The notes: a model not told the origin generated them from the sequence alone. Positions 12,201-26,800 are shown, counted from the first letter of the stretch. The stretch: 64,000 nt of DNA from Phoronis australis (GCA_002633005.1 NMRA01000013.1:261498-325497), one strand, 5' to 3'. Translations and numbers: made by a program.

Positions 12201-15200
12201 TCTGGCCGTTATATGTAGTTGAGGTTATTCAAATGAATGTCTGACATTGCAGCAAATCTGGTGGTTTCTGGGGTGAACCTGATCTTGCAGCCTGTCCTTC
12301 TAAAATAACGAAACTGGCTACTTCTTCAATCACCAGCTGTAAGTAATTAAAATGCTTGAACTTCGTTCAACATTGGATGAAGTCCCTTAAATCGTAAATA
12401 TTTGGTGTGAGCTAAATGTATTTAAAATATCCGTAGTGTCAACGTTTCATCTTGGAAGCTTATTTTTGTGATGTAGTGTAAAGTTACCTGCTCCAAGTTC
12501 TTGGTTTCGCTATTTGATTGACCATCAGAATCGAAGCCAATACTCACGGCTTGCTTTAGCAGCCACATGTTTTAGACGCGATCATATTCATTTTTTTCGA
12601 ACTTATCCGTTATGCGTACAGCACGATTTTTAAGAATTATGCATCTCCATATAAAGACAGGAAGTAACTCAGTCTAGTCAGACCCGTTAGTGCATACATG
12701 TAGATCAGTTTATACAGTTACATTAGTCACGATGACGGTAGTCATACATGAACAAAGACTGGGTGTAAATTACTAATTTTGTTTTACATGGTGTACATTA
12801 CCCAATCTACGTGACAGGTTACAATATAAGGATATTCATAGGTCACCTTTATTGAACTCTTGGGTTTTCAAGCGAAAGTCACTATCAAATCCCGTGGTAT
12901 TGCAGGTTAGCCTGGCTATCACTGGAGAACATTTTTTTTACTGAAAGTGTCACCATCCAGCAGGCTGCTAAACTGGCTAGACGTGAGGCAGTCCTTGGCA
13001 ACAAGTGGCTCTTTTGTTCTCGGACAGTCAAGCAGCCATTAAAACTCTACCCAAGCTCAAAGTCAGTCCCAGCTTTGTCAGGGCCTGTGTGGGTGAGCTT
13101 AATCACTTGGCAGTTGGAGGAACTGTTCACATCAATTGGGTCAAAGCACAGGGTGACATTTATGGTCATGAAGCTGCTGACTGCGCTTTGTTTTGTATCC
13201 AAACCCTCTATTCCAGTGTCCTATGGGTGCTACAGAGCAAATATGAAACAGTGGGTACTTAAAATGTTTCAGATGCACGGGGGAAGTGCCCACGTGCAGA
13301 AAAACAAAACAAATATTTCCAAGTTCTATTGAACGAGGGAGTTCTAAGAGGCGCTTGTGCTTAAGTAGGCTAGCTATTCAGCAGCTGATCCAAGTTAACA
13401 GCGGGCAGTGCAATCTGGCGCAGCATTGAAACGTCACTCACCACGTGACATGCTCATGCTGTCCCAAGAGCAACATGGCAGTTGAGACTCCTCAACATTT
13501 AATAGACATTTACGCTCCCCACCAAAGGCTTCTCAACCTACTATTTAACCAACAGGTGTCCTGCCTGGAGGAAATCGCTAGATCATTCAGGTTTAAGAGT
13601 CTTTTTAACTTCCTAAATGAAACAGGCAGATTGGAAGACTTTAAACACGAAGAACTCCATGCTTGGTGGTTCCTCATAAATCATTACCAGGTGATTGGTG
13701 TAATGGTCGCGGCCTTGCGGCTTAAGCACGCCTGATGCACTGCAAAAGGCACCAGGTCATCTGCCTACTTTTTATTGCATGTTAAAAGCATACCCAAACC
13801 CGGCCTGGATATTGATATTTTCTCTCAGTGGTATGAATTGTCCGTCCATGGATACACGTATTCCAAAAATCTGCCCCTTGGTCCCGAACTTGAAAAGTGA
13901 ACAGAATCAAATTCCCAACGTCATTTTTTTCAGCTAATGCAGATGCTGCCGCAAGCGAACTGGCTAACCTTACGCGGTACGCCGACTTAATTGACGCAGA
14001 CGATGTCACAAGTGTTGCGGACATGATGGAGCAGATACTGCCGTATTCTACTGAAAACAACTCAGAATACATTGTGGAAATTTTCAGCAATATGATGGAT
14101 ACAAATGACTCGGTACTAAGTGAGGCCAAGGGTTCTACCGAGAGGTGAGTTTTCTAATCACAGCGCTTCGAATAAACAGTCACCTTAATTCAGACCTTTA
14201 GTTAAAACTTACATGTACTTGTGTTTTCAGTCTATAAAATATGGAACACGTGCCAACTGAATTGCTGTCTTTATTCGCCGAAAATTGTCACGCCCTTCAC
14301 TAGCCTGTTAAAAATATCATACGACTGAGAATCTGTTTTTGTGGCTAACGCGTCTCCCTGTATACCCAATCTTAAGTTTTGCAAAAGTGTCACAATTTTT
14401 GTTTTAAGGTTGCTGCATCAAATCGAACAGTTTACCGCCGATGTCCAGTTTACGAAGAATCCGCTGGTCGTGCAGAAAGTCAATATGGCGGTTAAAATAG
14501 AAAAGGTGTCTGCTGCCAACTTCAGTGGAAGAACTTATCGACCATCGGTCAACAATGTAAGAACAGAGCTATCATTGATTTAAGGATTTTTATCGTCTAA
14601 TGTTATGCGATCCGTTACGTCATGACGACTTCCAGAAAACTTGAGGTCTTTTGCGTTTAAAGATCACTTAAAGCGAGATTTCTACAAATATAGAAGGGTA
14701 AAATTTGCCTGCTGTTATTTATAGTAATTGTTTTGATTTCTTAATAAGTTGACTGGTAAACCATTCAGATTGAATAGTAACGGTCGCACATTTTTGAGAT
14801 CTATGGACGACATCGAAGGGCATTGAACCTTTCATGTTATCAACGTCAGTGAATTTTTTTATTTGTAGTCTAATGCATTTTTACATAATCCATTGACAGA
14901 GATCATTGATGTGCGTCCGTAAAACGAAAAGAAACCTATTTTGAGCTAATGTGTTGTTGTTGGATATGTATTTTCAGTCAATCGTCTTGCCACGTTCTTT
15001 GTTTGAAAAAGTAAACGGCTCACACGTCAAAAGAATTCAGTTCGTGAATCAAGCTAAGGACAGCTTGTTTAAGGTACATTTATTATACGAAACTGTGACA
15101 CCCTGGTTGAAAAACATATTTGTCAAATGAAAATTACTTTAATATAATTGACAATCACATTCATGTACACCTGTACTCCTTGTCAATTCCACAAGAGAAT

Positions 15201-18200
15201 GAAAAATTGCTTTCACATTGAGTTAAAAAAAAATTGCAGGCGGTCTGATACACGTTGTACCAGGCGAGTAGCACCCGCTGCCTCCTTTCGCGTTGAGTGA
15301 GGAAGAGAATGATTTATAACGTACACTGTATACCCGCTCCGTAGCTTTTAGGACGAAAATGATGAAATGTACTTTTTAGCTGGATGAGAATTTCCTGTCA
15401 TTTTCTTTGTATTGTGGGAAAAGTTTTCAATTTGTCTCTTTTTCATAATTTTAAGGCATTTATAGAATTACTATTGACTTGACACTCCATTTTTCATTCA
15501 AGAATTGTCTTTTCTACTGATTGAGACAACAAAAGTTCCGTTCCGTGGAAGTCGTTGACGGAGGGTTTTATTTCAATTTTAGGCTGTCTGGAACCGCACG
15601 ACCGCTCAGGCTAACGACAGTGTTAACAGTTTAGTGCTCTCTGCCAGTGTTGGAAGATTGTCTTTACAGAACCTGACGGAAAACGTGTCCATCACATTCG
15701 AGCATTATGAAAAAAATGTAAGTTTTCATTAAAAACGGAAAACCATAAAACATATTGTGACTGTTCTTTTATCGTTGATTCAACTTGATGCAGCATGTTG
15801 TGTTCATATATTATACTGAGTTGTACCTGGGACATCTCCAAGAGCGTTAAGCGATTTTGGTGACACTGACATCGTTTTCATGGTCACAACGAGAAAATCA
15901 AATTTCCACTTGGGAAAGTGTTAGTGGTATGATATCTCAAGAAGGGAGCTTTAGATTACGTTTTAGTATCCAGACGTATGCGGTCATGGCCAGCCACCAA
16001 TCAATTTTGGTGACCATTATCTCGTTTTCAAGATCATCGCCGGAAGTGTTGATTGTATGTAATTGTGCACAGTAAGAAAGTGGAATTTATACTTTGAATT
16101 TTGGGGAATATTGAATATTTTCAGATATGTTGGAAATAAATTGGTGGCCTTGAATGCGTACTTTCCAAGGCGGATGGAGATAACTTGGTCACCCTGTGAC
16201 AAATTATTGTCTTTGTTAATTTTTCAAACTACTCTTTTGTCTTTTGTATTCCTTCCAGGCATCGAAACTACGCTGTGTGTTTTGGGATATCTCCAAGGCG
16301 CAATGGTCGACCGATGGGTGCTCAGTTAGAGAGACCATTGGCCAATCGACAACGTGTGAATGTAATCATCTGACTAATTTTGCATTACTGATTGTAAGTC
16401 ACGCAATCTGTATGTAAACATTATCATGTAAAAGACTGTCATTGACTCTTTTGCTTAAACTGTAAAGCGTTTGTGGAGGAAATGGGTTTTAGTGGACGTA
16501 CAAAGTTGCGTAAAGCCCATTGAAAACCCTACCTATGAACAGTTGTCTACAGCATAACTCTATGCTGAAGTATACATATTCTAGGAAAATATCCTATAAT
16601 AGGTAAACGTTACAAAAACATAAGAAGTTTAGATTCAAGTATTGTGCTATGTATTATATAAGTAAATCTCAAGGGATACACCGTTCACAAATGGTCGAGT
16701 GTCCATTGCAGTAATACATGTTCAAGCTGCATGCATCCACTTCCTGTAAAATGCTTCATGCTTGGTCCTGCATTTTGTGTTTTGTTACAGGATATCTATG
16801 GAGACCTTACAGGCATTGATGAGGGAAACAAAAGGGTGCTGTCAATCGTCTCCTATATTGGTTGTGGCATATCCTGCTTTGGTCTTGTCTTGACTGTCAT
16901 TACGTATTTAATGTTCAGGTAATTTTTTGCTTATTACATGTTCACTACATTTAAATTGACGAGATGCTCAAAGGTGCACAGGTAACCAATGGCCATTGAG
17001 CACATAGTCTTTAAGTGTCGGTGTTTTCTATGAATTCTGTTTATTTATTGGCAACTTGTTTACCCCGAATGACCTATACAATGTGACGATTTGTGTGTTA
17101 TTTCGATTTTCTTTTGTTGGTTGTGATTACATATGTGAAGCTCTGGTTCGTTAAACACTTCCATTTTTATGTGTTTTGGGTCCCCTGAATTGAGAACGCC
17201 GACTAAGTTTAAAAGGACTTTTATATTTTGATATTGGTGAATCACTATACAGTGTACATCCTATCAGCAGAGAACGGCATAGTGATTTCTTCTGAAATGT
17301 CATGGTAAAATTCAATTCTTTTTGGATGTGTCTGTTTTTGTCTTGTTAGTTTTGGTTTCATGTAAATGTAGAATATGAAAAGTTCATTCACAAGATGATT
17401 ACACCACCTATTTATCAATTTAGAAAACTGAGGAAAGACAATCCGTCCAAAATTCTGATCAATCTCTGCTTTGCTTTGCTGGGAGTCAACATTATCTTCA
17501 TCACCAGTACAATTGATACCAGTAATGTGATTGGCTGCAAGGTAAGTCTCATCAAAAGCTATGTCTTTGTAGAACATTCTTTCCAGTTTACTGCACATTA
17601 GGCCGTATCTCACAAGAACTTTCTCAAAATGTCCCGAACCGTCCTAAAATCCTGATGAATCAAGCTGGTTACGCCCTCAAACATGAAACGTTTGGCAAAA
17701 ACGTGCTCTACATTGTACTCCACTCCGTTCGTGGAGTTTTGAATAGATTGTGACAACTGTTTCCAATGTATTGTCTCTTTCACACCCATTTTTTTCCAGT
17801 TGAATCAAATTTCTTGAAAACAATGTGAAAACTAGAGCAGGGCCCTGAACAGCTGTCTGTCACAATAGTGATCAAAGACATAATGATAAATCTTGCTGCC
17901 TCATCTACTGCACACCACAAAATTAGAGCCACTGGGTCCCTCTAGTCCTGCGTACAAGTCAATGCTAAAATTGTTCAAGTGTGCATTAAGATCAGATGGA
18001 TTTTGTAGATGTCGCCCAAATCACCTTAAATATTTTCTCCAAGAGAGGCTCATATTTTTATATTTCAGTAGACTGTTCAAGCCGTGATAACTACAGAAAT
18101 TTGTTATTTTGAACCTGTTTCATAGCTTATTATTATAAAAATTTGTCATCAATGACAGTCTTAGAATTAACAGTCTGTGCAGAAGTTTTTCCTTCAGACG

Positions 18201-21200
18201 GTTTAATTATAACCGTCTTATTAGAAAGCTATAAACCATTTACGCTAATTGCTGCATGGGCAACTTCTGAGTCGACTCGTGACGCCACCTGGCGATAGTG
18301 TATCCCGAAAGGTAAATTGAGGGCCTGAAAGGGTGGCTAGGAGCGTCGTTCGGTCCAGTTCCCAATTTCCTATGTATTTGTTTTGTATTATGATTATATA
18401 TCGTTTTTTTTGCAAAGTTACAGGTCGATGTGTTATTTACAGGTATCGACTGTTGGTGTGATTAATTAATAAGGAAGTTCCTAACGTTTTGTTTAATTTG
18501 AAGACTGAATACAAGATTGAAACGTTACGGTATTGCTTTTACCTTCGTGTGCCGGTGCATCGTTTATTCATTGACGTTTGTGGAATTTAAATGAATGAAA
18601 CAAGTCTGGATGAAATCTGGATTTGATGAAGCATAAATATGCTCTTTTTCGTATATGTACGGTTAAATTGAAATATTCCTATTACTTTACGTTGGTTCTT
18701 ACTGCAATTCGACCTCAATGTAGGCCTAATATCGCTGTCGCCGGTCACGATATACGGCAATTAATTTCCATTACGTTGCGTTTTTGCATATTTGTCAAGG
18801 CACTTTTGAGCTTCATGAAATTGTTTTCTTGTTTCTGTTATGTGATGAGGTGATAAATGTGACAACGCACATGTTTAAATACGTGTGAAAACATTAGGGT
18901 ATTCATTTCTGTATGGTATTACGCAGTTCACAAATTTTAGCCAGTTTTGCCACAGTAACACAATTGCGTTGTGACAGTTGCAGTTCACAGTCCACGTGCA
19001 TGTACAGTGCACGTGCGTCCCCCGGGCGTGGTAAGAGTATTGGATCTCATACCGGTGTTAATCTGTTGAAAACTAAGAGAAAAATAATGATTTTTCGCAC
19101 CGGGTTTTCCTTTTTAGCGATATATACGATATGTTTAGTTAATCGAGAGGAAATCCGCTATTTTGTTGATGAATTTGGGATACGCATCCGTTTATGCAGT
19201 TGGCACCATAACCCCAAAAAGTTGATACTTATTATACTTCACTGAGTTGTGTCTTTTTGAAGCGAATCTGACGTAGATCAGTTTCAGTGTTATTGTTTGT
19301 AAACATAAAAGAATCATGATTTTTTTATTCTGCTGCTGTGAACTTAAAAACAGTGTTCATATTCATCTGCTCATACCTAATGGAACGCAGGCAAGAACAG
19401 CATGTTGTATTTCTGTAGTACTCACATTAATTTGATAAGACTACGATAAGAAGACGTCGTTGAAGAATAATGAAGATCCTAATTAAATACCTCTTTACAC
19501 AAGGTTATAATAAATTAGACGAAAAATGTAAATTTCATAGCAAATATGTGACAAAGTGGCGATTGGAACGACCCACGTTACTAGCGATCATACACTGCAG
19601 CTGAGAAATAAATGCGCAAGTTCCATTCAAACTGGCGTCTCCGACAATACGCTGTTTTAACACAATTAACAAACTAAAATACATTAGTTAGGGGCGTTTC
19701 CATGATTTTAATCATGGAAACGTACCTAGCAAACATAGTTTGCATATATTTTGTAAATGTCTTTGACCTGTGAACAGGTGTTTAAAACACCTGTTCACAG
19801 GTCGCGTGGTTAACGCTCTCACAAGACAATTCTATGCGTATTGAAAAACGTTTAGGAGAGGTTCATTATACGGACTTAATTGTTGTCAAATGTGTTTTAA
19901 AGTTGTTGCTATAAGTTTGTGTTTAATTTGTACCAGCCCGTGTCAGCTTGTAACACACGACCACATATATTCCATTGAACATTGCCAACGTTCAGTGTGT
20001 GTCAATGTTGCTGTGACAGATAGATTTCGTGCAATTGTTACCGCCGGTGCTGCCAGCGATTCCTTGGTGTCCTGAATTATAAATTGTGAATGAGATTATA
20101 TTTAGCTATGTATCTATGTCTTTTGTTGTGCCTTGTGTATTGAGTATTTGTCTTAGTTTTAAGATTGTGTTCTGTACCCTTATGAGTCCCACTGGGTCAC
20201 ACTGCTAAACCCTTGAGTCTGGTTTCTAGCTCCTCAGCTCGGTTATAACTATATATTAATAAAGCACAAAAATAGTTCCAGGTGATCAGCGCAATGGGCC
20301 CACATGCGCGGCCTGCGCACGTCTGGGACAACGTGTAACCAGACCGCCTGCAGTTATTTTTTATGAGTCATAAGGGCCTTTCTTACTAACGTCGACACGT
20401 CGATGGTTTGGGGAGTTGCGGACAGTATGAAAGCTTAACCCCAGTCCTGGATTGCAGTTAACAGGTGGATTAACAGCGCAGCGTCGACGCTGCGGTGTAG
20501 TGAGAACGGTTAACTTCGGTCCAATCGAAGTTATCGCCAGGTGCCATTGTTATCGGCAACAATAACAAGGTTGTGCCGTCACTATAAGCTGCTTATATTT
20601 TGCTCTAATAATAACCAATCGATTTAAAAATGAAAGCGCTCCGAGGAGAGAAACTTGGCGAAATTAACCAAAAAAACCACGTTAGAGATGACGAGAAAAG
20701 ACGACGACAGAGATGATGACGAAGATGACAGCTATGACGACGATGGTGGCGATGATGGACAATGCAAGTTATGATATCATTCATATGACGAACGTAGAGG
20801 TCAAAAATCACTAAGAAATAGGCTACGATCTTAAGCGACACTTGGCGAAATTAAATGAAGAAAAGACGACGTCGAAGATGATGACGAAGATGACGAATAT
20901 GATGATGGTGGTGGCGAACAACATCATAACATTCATACGACGAACTTAGATGTCATAAATTAATGAGAAATAGGCTACAGTCTAGTTCAATAGAAGCTAA
21001 ACCAACATCAGTGCATTTAAAAATAAGTTTAATGTCAATTAGTACATGTAAATGTTCCCAAATTGTCACGTTGAAAAAAATCTTAGTGTGTAGCGCTACC
21101 TTGCGATAACTTCGATGACGACAGCGTCACCTACCGTCTACTTCGATGTTCATTAACTACCGAAGCCAGTATGAACGGTACTGCGCTATTTACGTCGACG

Positions 21201-23832
21201 CTTCGCTCAAACCGGAATTCAGTCAATATGAAAGGGCCTATAGACGACCATGGTATTCACGACCGTGCTCGTTCCCCTTGTTTTTCAAGGCAACCGACCG
21301 CACATTTTGTAATCATTGAACTCAGCACTAATTCGGTCAAGCCGAAACTTCAAACTGGAAAAGTGAAGTTAGTTTGGATGAATCTAGATTTCGTCACATC
21401 GTCCTCGTGTGACGGAGTGGCGAGGCAAATGTCAACAAACGCGATTACACCACGACTTTCTGATGCGGACGCCACTGCGCATGCTCGAATTAAGTGACGA
21501 GCAGCGTCCTGTGTTACGCCAGAATAGCGTTGATTGGGCTGGTTACAATAGTGCACTGCATAATGCTTTCCAATCGACTTCAGCAGGCGCTCGTACAATA
21601 TGGTGTACTAAGTTAAGAAGATTAACGTTTTCTCACAGCATCTAAAATACCTGTCAGTTTTGCGATCTTCAACGTATGCCTTCAAGCAGGCGATTTGAAT
21701 TGAAGAATATGGCTTTGTGTACAGCTCGCCTCACCACTGAGTAGACTATACATTTTATCAATTCTTCGTTCGCCCTGTCACTTCATCGTAATTCATTTCA
21801 AAGACGAAAACGATGTCGCTTAGTATTCCCAAAATCAACCGCTGCCACTTCATCATATTTTGTACAATGCGTCAATGAAAGACTGCGTTGGACCTGCCGT
21901 TGACTATGCCTCTTGCTGAACCAACCACTGAACTCCATTCGGGCCTGATTTTGTCATACCTGCATAAAACTAAGAGCATTCACGTGCTGTGTTAAAAAAG
22001 ACACACACAAAAATCCTGCTACGCATTTGAACCAAACATAGACAGGCGCTACATGGGGCTTCAAAGATCTTTATATTATTTATAATGTACGTTAGTTCCG
22101 TTAATAACATTCTTGATCGAGTTTACAAAACCATTTTGCAGCTGAGCATTAAAACATTAAAGCAGACATCAGGTGAACATGCATGTTCATTTCCGGGTTT
22201 TATAACTCTGGCGATACAAAGATTGACATGTTATTGGGAGATCTTCACGAGTTCAAGCAGTAGCAGATCGCTCTATAGCTACGCATACGAATGCAATGGA
22301 CATTTTCACGAAAGACGTCGCTCTAGTCGGTTAGCGACTGGTCGCGCAGTGATGGCTTACGTAGTAAATGATGCAATGGAGTGAAATGCTTGATACAACT
22401 GTTGACGCGCTCAGTCGATCAATGTTTTACTTTCATCCGTTTCCAAAACAGTTTCGAGAATAATTGTGTTTTGAACTACCACCATCCCGCTTGTTTAACC
22501 AACCTGTTATTTACCCTATAGATATGTTGCCGTTTTTCCCTGATAGCTCAAACATTTCATGCATTTATTGATAGACGATTGCTTTTTCAGATATCAGCGG
22601 CACTCCTTCACTACTTCCTCTTGGCAAGTTTCACGTGGATGGCCATCGAAGCATTTTACATGTATCTCGCTTTGGTTTTGGTGTTTCAAACTTATTACTC
22701 GCGGCTAATGCTCAAGCTTTGTCTATTTGGATGGGGTAAGTTGATTTGCCAACACCGCTACCCATGATACCGGTACTGGTAGGTCTAAGCCATTTGCCCT
22801 GTTGATGAGACGGATCTCTGAATTCAAGGAGAAACACATGCTGTGCACTGCAAATTTATTTAAAAGGTTTACCGCGTAATTTTAGGAATAGTCACGCCAT
22901 ATTATAATGAACTATCCCGCCAGACAGCGATGAGTGGTGGACAGGCATTTAGCGCCACCTACAGATCCCATGTAATGTGCACAGAAGGTTTCAACCGATT
23001 GGTACAAGCACCGTTTTAACCACCTTTTCTAATATTGCCATGCCGGCAAATTTCACTGCTGTGTGAATGTACTAATACCTTACGAAAAAAGGCAAACCTT
23101 TTGAAGTATTAATGGATTTACAACGACATCATGTTTGGTAGGCTACATTCCATACTGCAAAGTGGCTACTGCAGAGAAAGCGGGAGAATTTCGATCCCAG
23201 CCGGTGTCAAAAATTAGTCATCATGTTACCTGCAGTGTATGTCACGTAAACAAAAGACATTAGAATAAATATTTATGATTGTCATATGTCTAAAGAAAAT
23301 AGACTCTCGAAAATATCAATTTTCATAACAAAGTCAATGTTGAAAGCATGTTGCACAATTGTCACGGTCAACATTCGGACAACTGGGATGGATACGGGGA
23401 CCTCAAGATAAAAAGCAGGACATCTGGGTCTATGCCAAAACTCAAGGGTAAAACGTTTGCCGCTTCACACGAAAACGTCCTGACAACCTTTTTATAGAAA
23501 GGAAGACGTTATCCCCAAAAGTGCCCGACGGCACGGTTTTTTTAGTCGAATGTGTGACAGAGCTCCGTCATCGGGACAACTGGCAAGTACACTGCACGGT
23601 GTCAGCAACACAAAGTATTGGAGTGAATTTTTTTAGAAGGTGAAATTGTCATTTTTAAAATTTTGTTCCACGGGAATATGTAAATAATAATGCTCAGTAA
23701 TCGAATTAACAAAGACAAACATCTGGGAAACAGGTACACATTGCACGTGTGAATTATTATACAAAGAATTGAAAAAACAATAATACACACGCACACACCA
23801 CACATACACACACACGCACGCACGCACGCACG

Positions 23833-23864
<32 letters not shown>

Positions 23865-26800
23865 ACAAAGCACATACACACAAAAACGCTATGCTACAAA
23901 ATTTTGAGTAGATTTTTCGGAAGTTACATTAACACACCTGTTTAGTTAGTGGGGAAGAACACTTGGTCAAGATGATTACATTACGTCATTTACATGATAC
24001 CAAGTGGCGTTTTTATTGGTTGAAAATTTGACGTAACTCAAAGAAGCAGTCTATAAACCTTTAGCTGTGCTCATTTATGCGCGCACCCAGCCTTCAATAT
24101 GGGGGGCGCGAATTCTTGACGTTGTGGACCTTTTGCTACAAACAAAAAACAAAAAACGGGAGCACCACTGTGAAGTGCGCGTTTGCGCTTACTTAGTGGA
24201 CTTTTGTCCCATTTTCTCGGACTTTTTGTTTCTCAGGGGCGGACCTTTTTGCCCCCTTCGCCAAATGGCGGGGCTCGTTCGAGTCCCCCGAGCCCCCCCT
24301 TGGGTGCGCGCATGCATTTCATCATCAATACATGTAGGTGTGGTTTTATTTCATTAGTCTAATTTGACTTTCTTTCCATTTAGGTATACCTTTGTTGGCC
24401 GTAATAATCACAGTGTCCATTAACGTAGACAACTACGGTTCATATAGCAACGATCCCGGAAGTAATCATGATCTGTAAGTCTACTATATAGAGATTATTA
24501 CGTAACTTGGTGACAGTAGGCGGTCTGCCTTTCAAAGGGTTATCTCCAATTCAATACTTTCAGCACACTGTTTTTCAGTTACAGCGAATTGGACGCAGAG
24601 CATTGTAAACCAATAATCATGATATAGTGACAGTGTAAGTTCGCGAGCGGGGTTGAGATCCGTGGAAGGAAGCTGCTTGTAATACAGATCTTGCGTTTTC
24701 GCGAGATTCTCGCGTATACGTAGATGGAATATTTGAAGTCGTTATTGTGATAGCATTTATGGAAACCACGGAAGTCGATCAATCGATACATAATTTATGC
24801 CAAAAGCGGCCAGTATTTACATTTCATACCTTGTCAAAGAAAACTTCGTTAGTCACCGAATCTGGTTTCTTAAGAACGCTATATTTTAATACTACATACT
24901 AGCTACAACCTTGTGAAGTGATTTTAGAGTGAGTTTCTAGAAAAGTTTTGTTTTATGATTTGTGCGTAACTACAAAGTGATTACGTCAGATCAAGTGCTC
25001 TCCTTGGAAGTAGTGACAATACAGAGGCCAACAGTTCGGATACATCAACAGTAACCCTTGACCTACTTCTATCAAGTTTAATACCGGTACTGACAACCTT
25101 ATCGCCAAAACTTTTCATGCTATTGTTTGTGATTTTTTCCAGGTGTTGGTTGAAAGACTTGGCATTTTACGGCGCCTTCCTCGCCCCAGTCGGCTTCATA
25201 CTAATAATTAATTTCATCGCATTCGGCTTGGTCATACGACAATTAATGAAGTTGTCGAATGGGCGTGCACCTGGCCAGGCCGATCCTGGAGTCGCTGCCA
25301 GGCTAAGAGGCGCAATAAGTGTCATGGTGTTACTTGGTTAGTTGAAACATTCAATGCTTATTTAGTCAATTCTGTAGTGTAAATTGTATTGCGTTGAACA
25401 CTGTTCTGTAAACAATTTCAATTTTGGTAGCGAATGGAAAAGACTACTAGACGCGTTGAACCCTCACTTGACAAAATTTGAAGTATTCCTCTCGTTTCAG
25501 GCTTAACTTGGGTGTTTGCGCTTTTCGCCGTCGGTGACGCCGCTGTCGTTTTCAGCTACCTGTTTGCCATTTTCAATTCTCTCCAGGGATTCGCCTTGTT
25601 CGTCTTTTACTGTCTATTTAAAACTGACGTACAACACACGTGGATGAGGGCTTGCCCTTGCTGCCCGGACCCTGCATTAAGTCGATCCTCAAGTAAAGGT
25701 GAGTTGACGGGTTATTTGGTAATAGTCTCTCGGCTACGCAAATATTTCGCTTTTGGATCCATTACTGGTGTCTTCTCTAATGAACACATTAGGCGGCCGT
25801 CCTCAGCAATCATTTTCACATTAAGAAATGGTATACTTATTAAAGAAAAAATCATGTATCGCGCCTGTCAGTTACATGTGCACAAACGTAACATGTATAT
25901 GCATAAGAAACCTCGACTTCTGTTTGCAGAAATGTTTAGGTATCAGTAGCTGTACAGTATCTGACATGAGTGATTGTTTGGTATAACATAATAATGTTCT
26001 CAGCGACGTGAATTAGTGAAGTCTGTAAACGTTAAATAGGTGAAGCAGGTAATAAACACAGACTTGTGTACTTGTAGCGAAAGCGTCATAGATAATAGAT
26101 ATGTCTGAAACCAATACATGAGCACGTTAAAACCCCATCATCATTCCAGACAAGAAATGATGTCGTGGTGAAGTAATATACTGTCGTTTATTTAAAGAGA
26201 AACATATTTTATTCGCATGTAATGTAGATTTTGGTTGGTTTTAATGCTGCCAGAGCCGGGTGACCAAACCAGTGCAGGTAATTTCATTGGTTGTTTTTGT
26301 CAGGTGATTTAGCATGGGAGAAGTGATTGGTTATTGGCAGTCTCTTGCTTAGTTTGCAAATGGGGCATGCATTAATTGGTAAATGAAAACCAAAAAACGT
26401 CTTTCCGGACATTACATTGTTTAAAGAGGCCTGGAACGCAACAAACAAACTAAATTGCAACTATATCGAAAGTGGTTCTCTGCCACTGAAACAATTCACC
26501 CTGCTCACCAGGTATTTTTGGGGTTTCTTCGTAAACACTTTTAATTTCTGTTGATATGAAAGCATCTTTCTTTTAGTTTCAAATTTCAAAAAACGATCCG
26601 CCACTTCCTCGATTTTTCTCCCACAAGCCAGGCAAAGCACGTCTCCTTATTTTGGTATGTCAAGACATAGACATAGCTCGTTCCCCTAAAAAGGAAAATG
26701 TGACCTTTGACCGCAAGCGACTTCAAGCAAGTGGCTGTGAGCGCATGCGCGCATTTATCATAAGTGGGAGAGTGGTAACCATAGAGTTTTTCCTTCGTGC

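Noticed and set aside
12950-13737. Host RNase H gene
   Set aside because: Frame breaks and the Cys-Cys-His tail match LINE ORF2; it lies inside a receptor intron.
19695-19803. microRNA precursor
   Set aside because: The stems are 12 and 19 bp with loops of 4 and 1 bases, unlike a ~60-80-nt precursor with a long imperfect stem.
23602-23883. Cysteine/valine-rich minus-strand frames
   Set aside because: They are translations of the CA/CGCA microsatellite.
25699-25949. Open frame continuing past receptor exon 21 into the intron
   Set aside because: A good GTGAGT donor lies at 25699 and exon 22 fits in phase; an alternative retained-intron tail is possible but unsupported.
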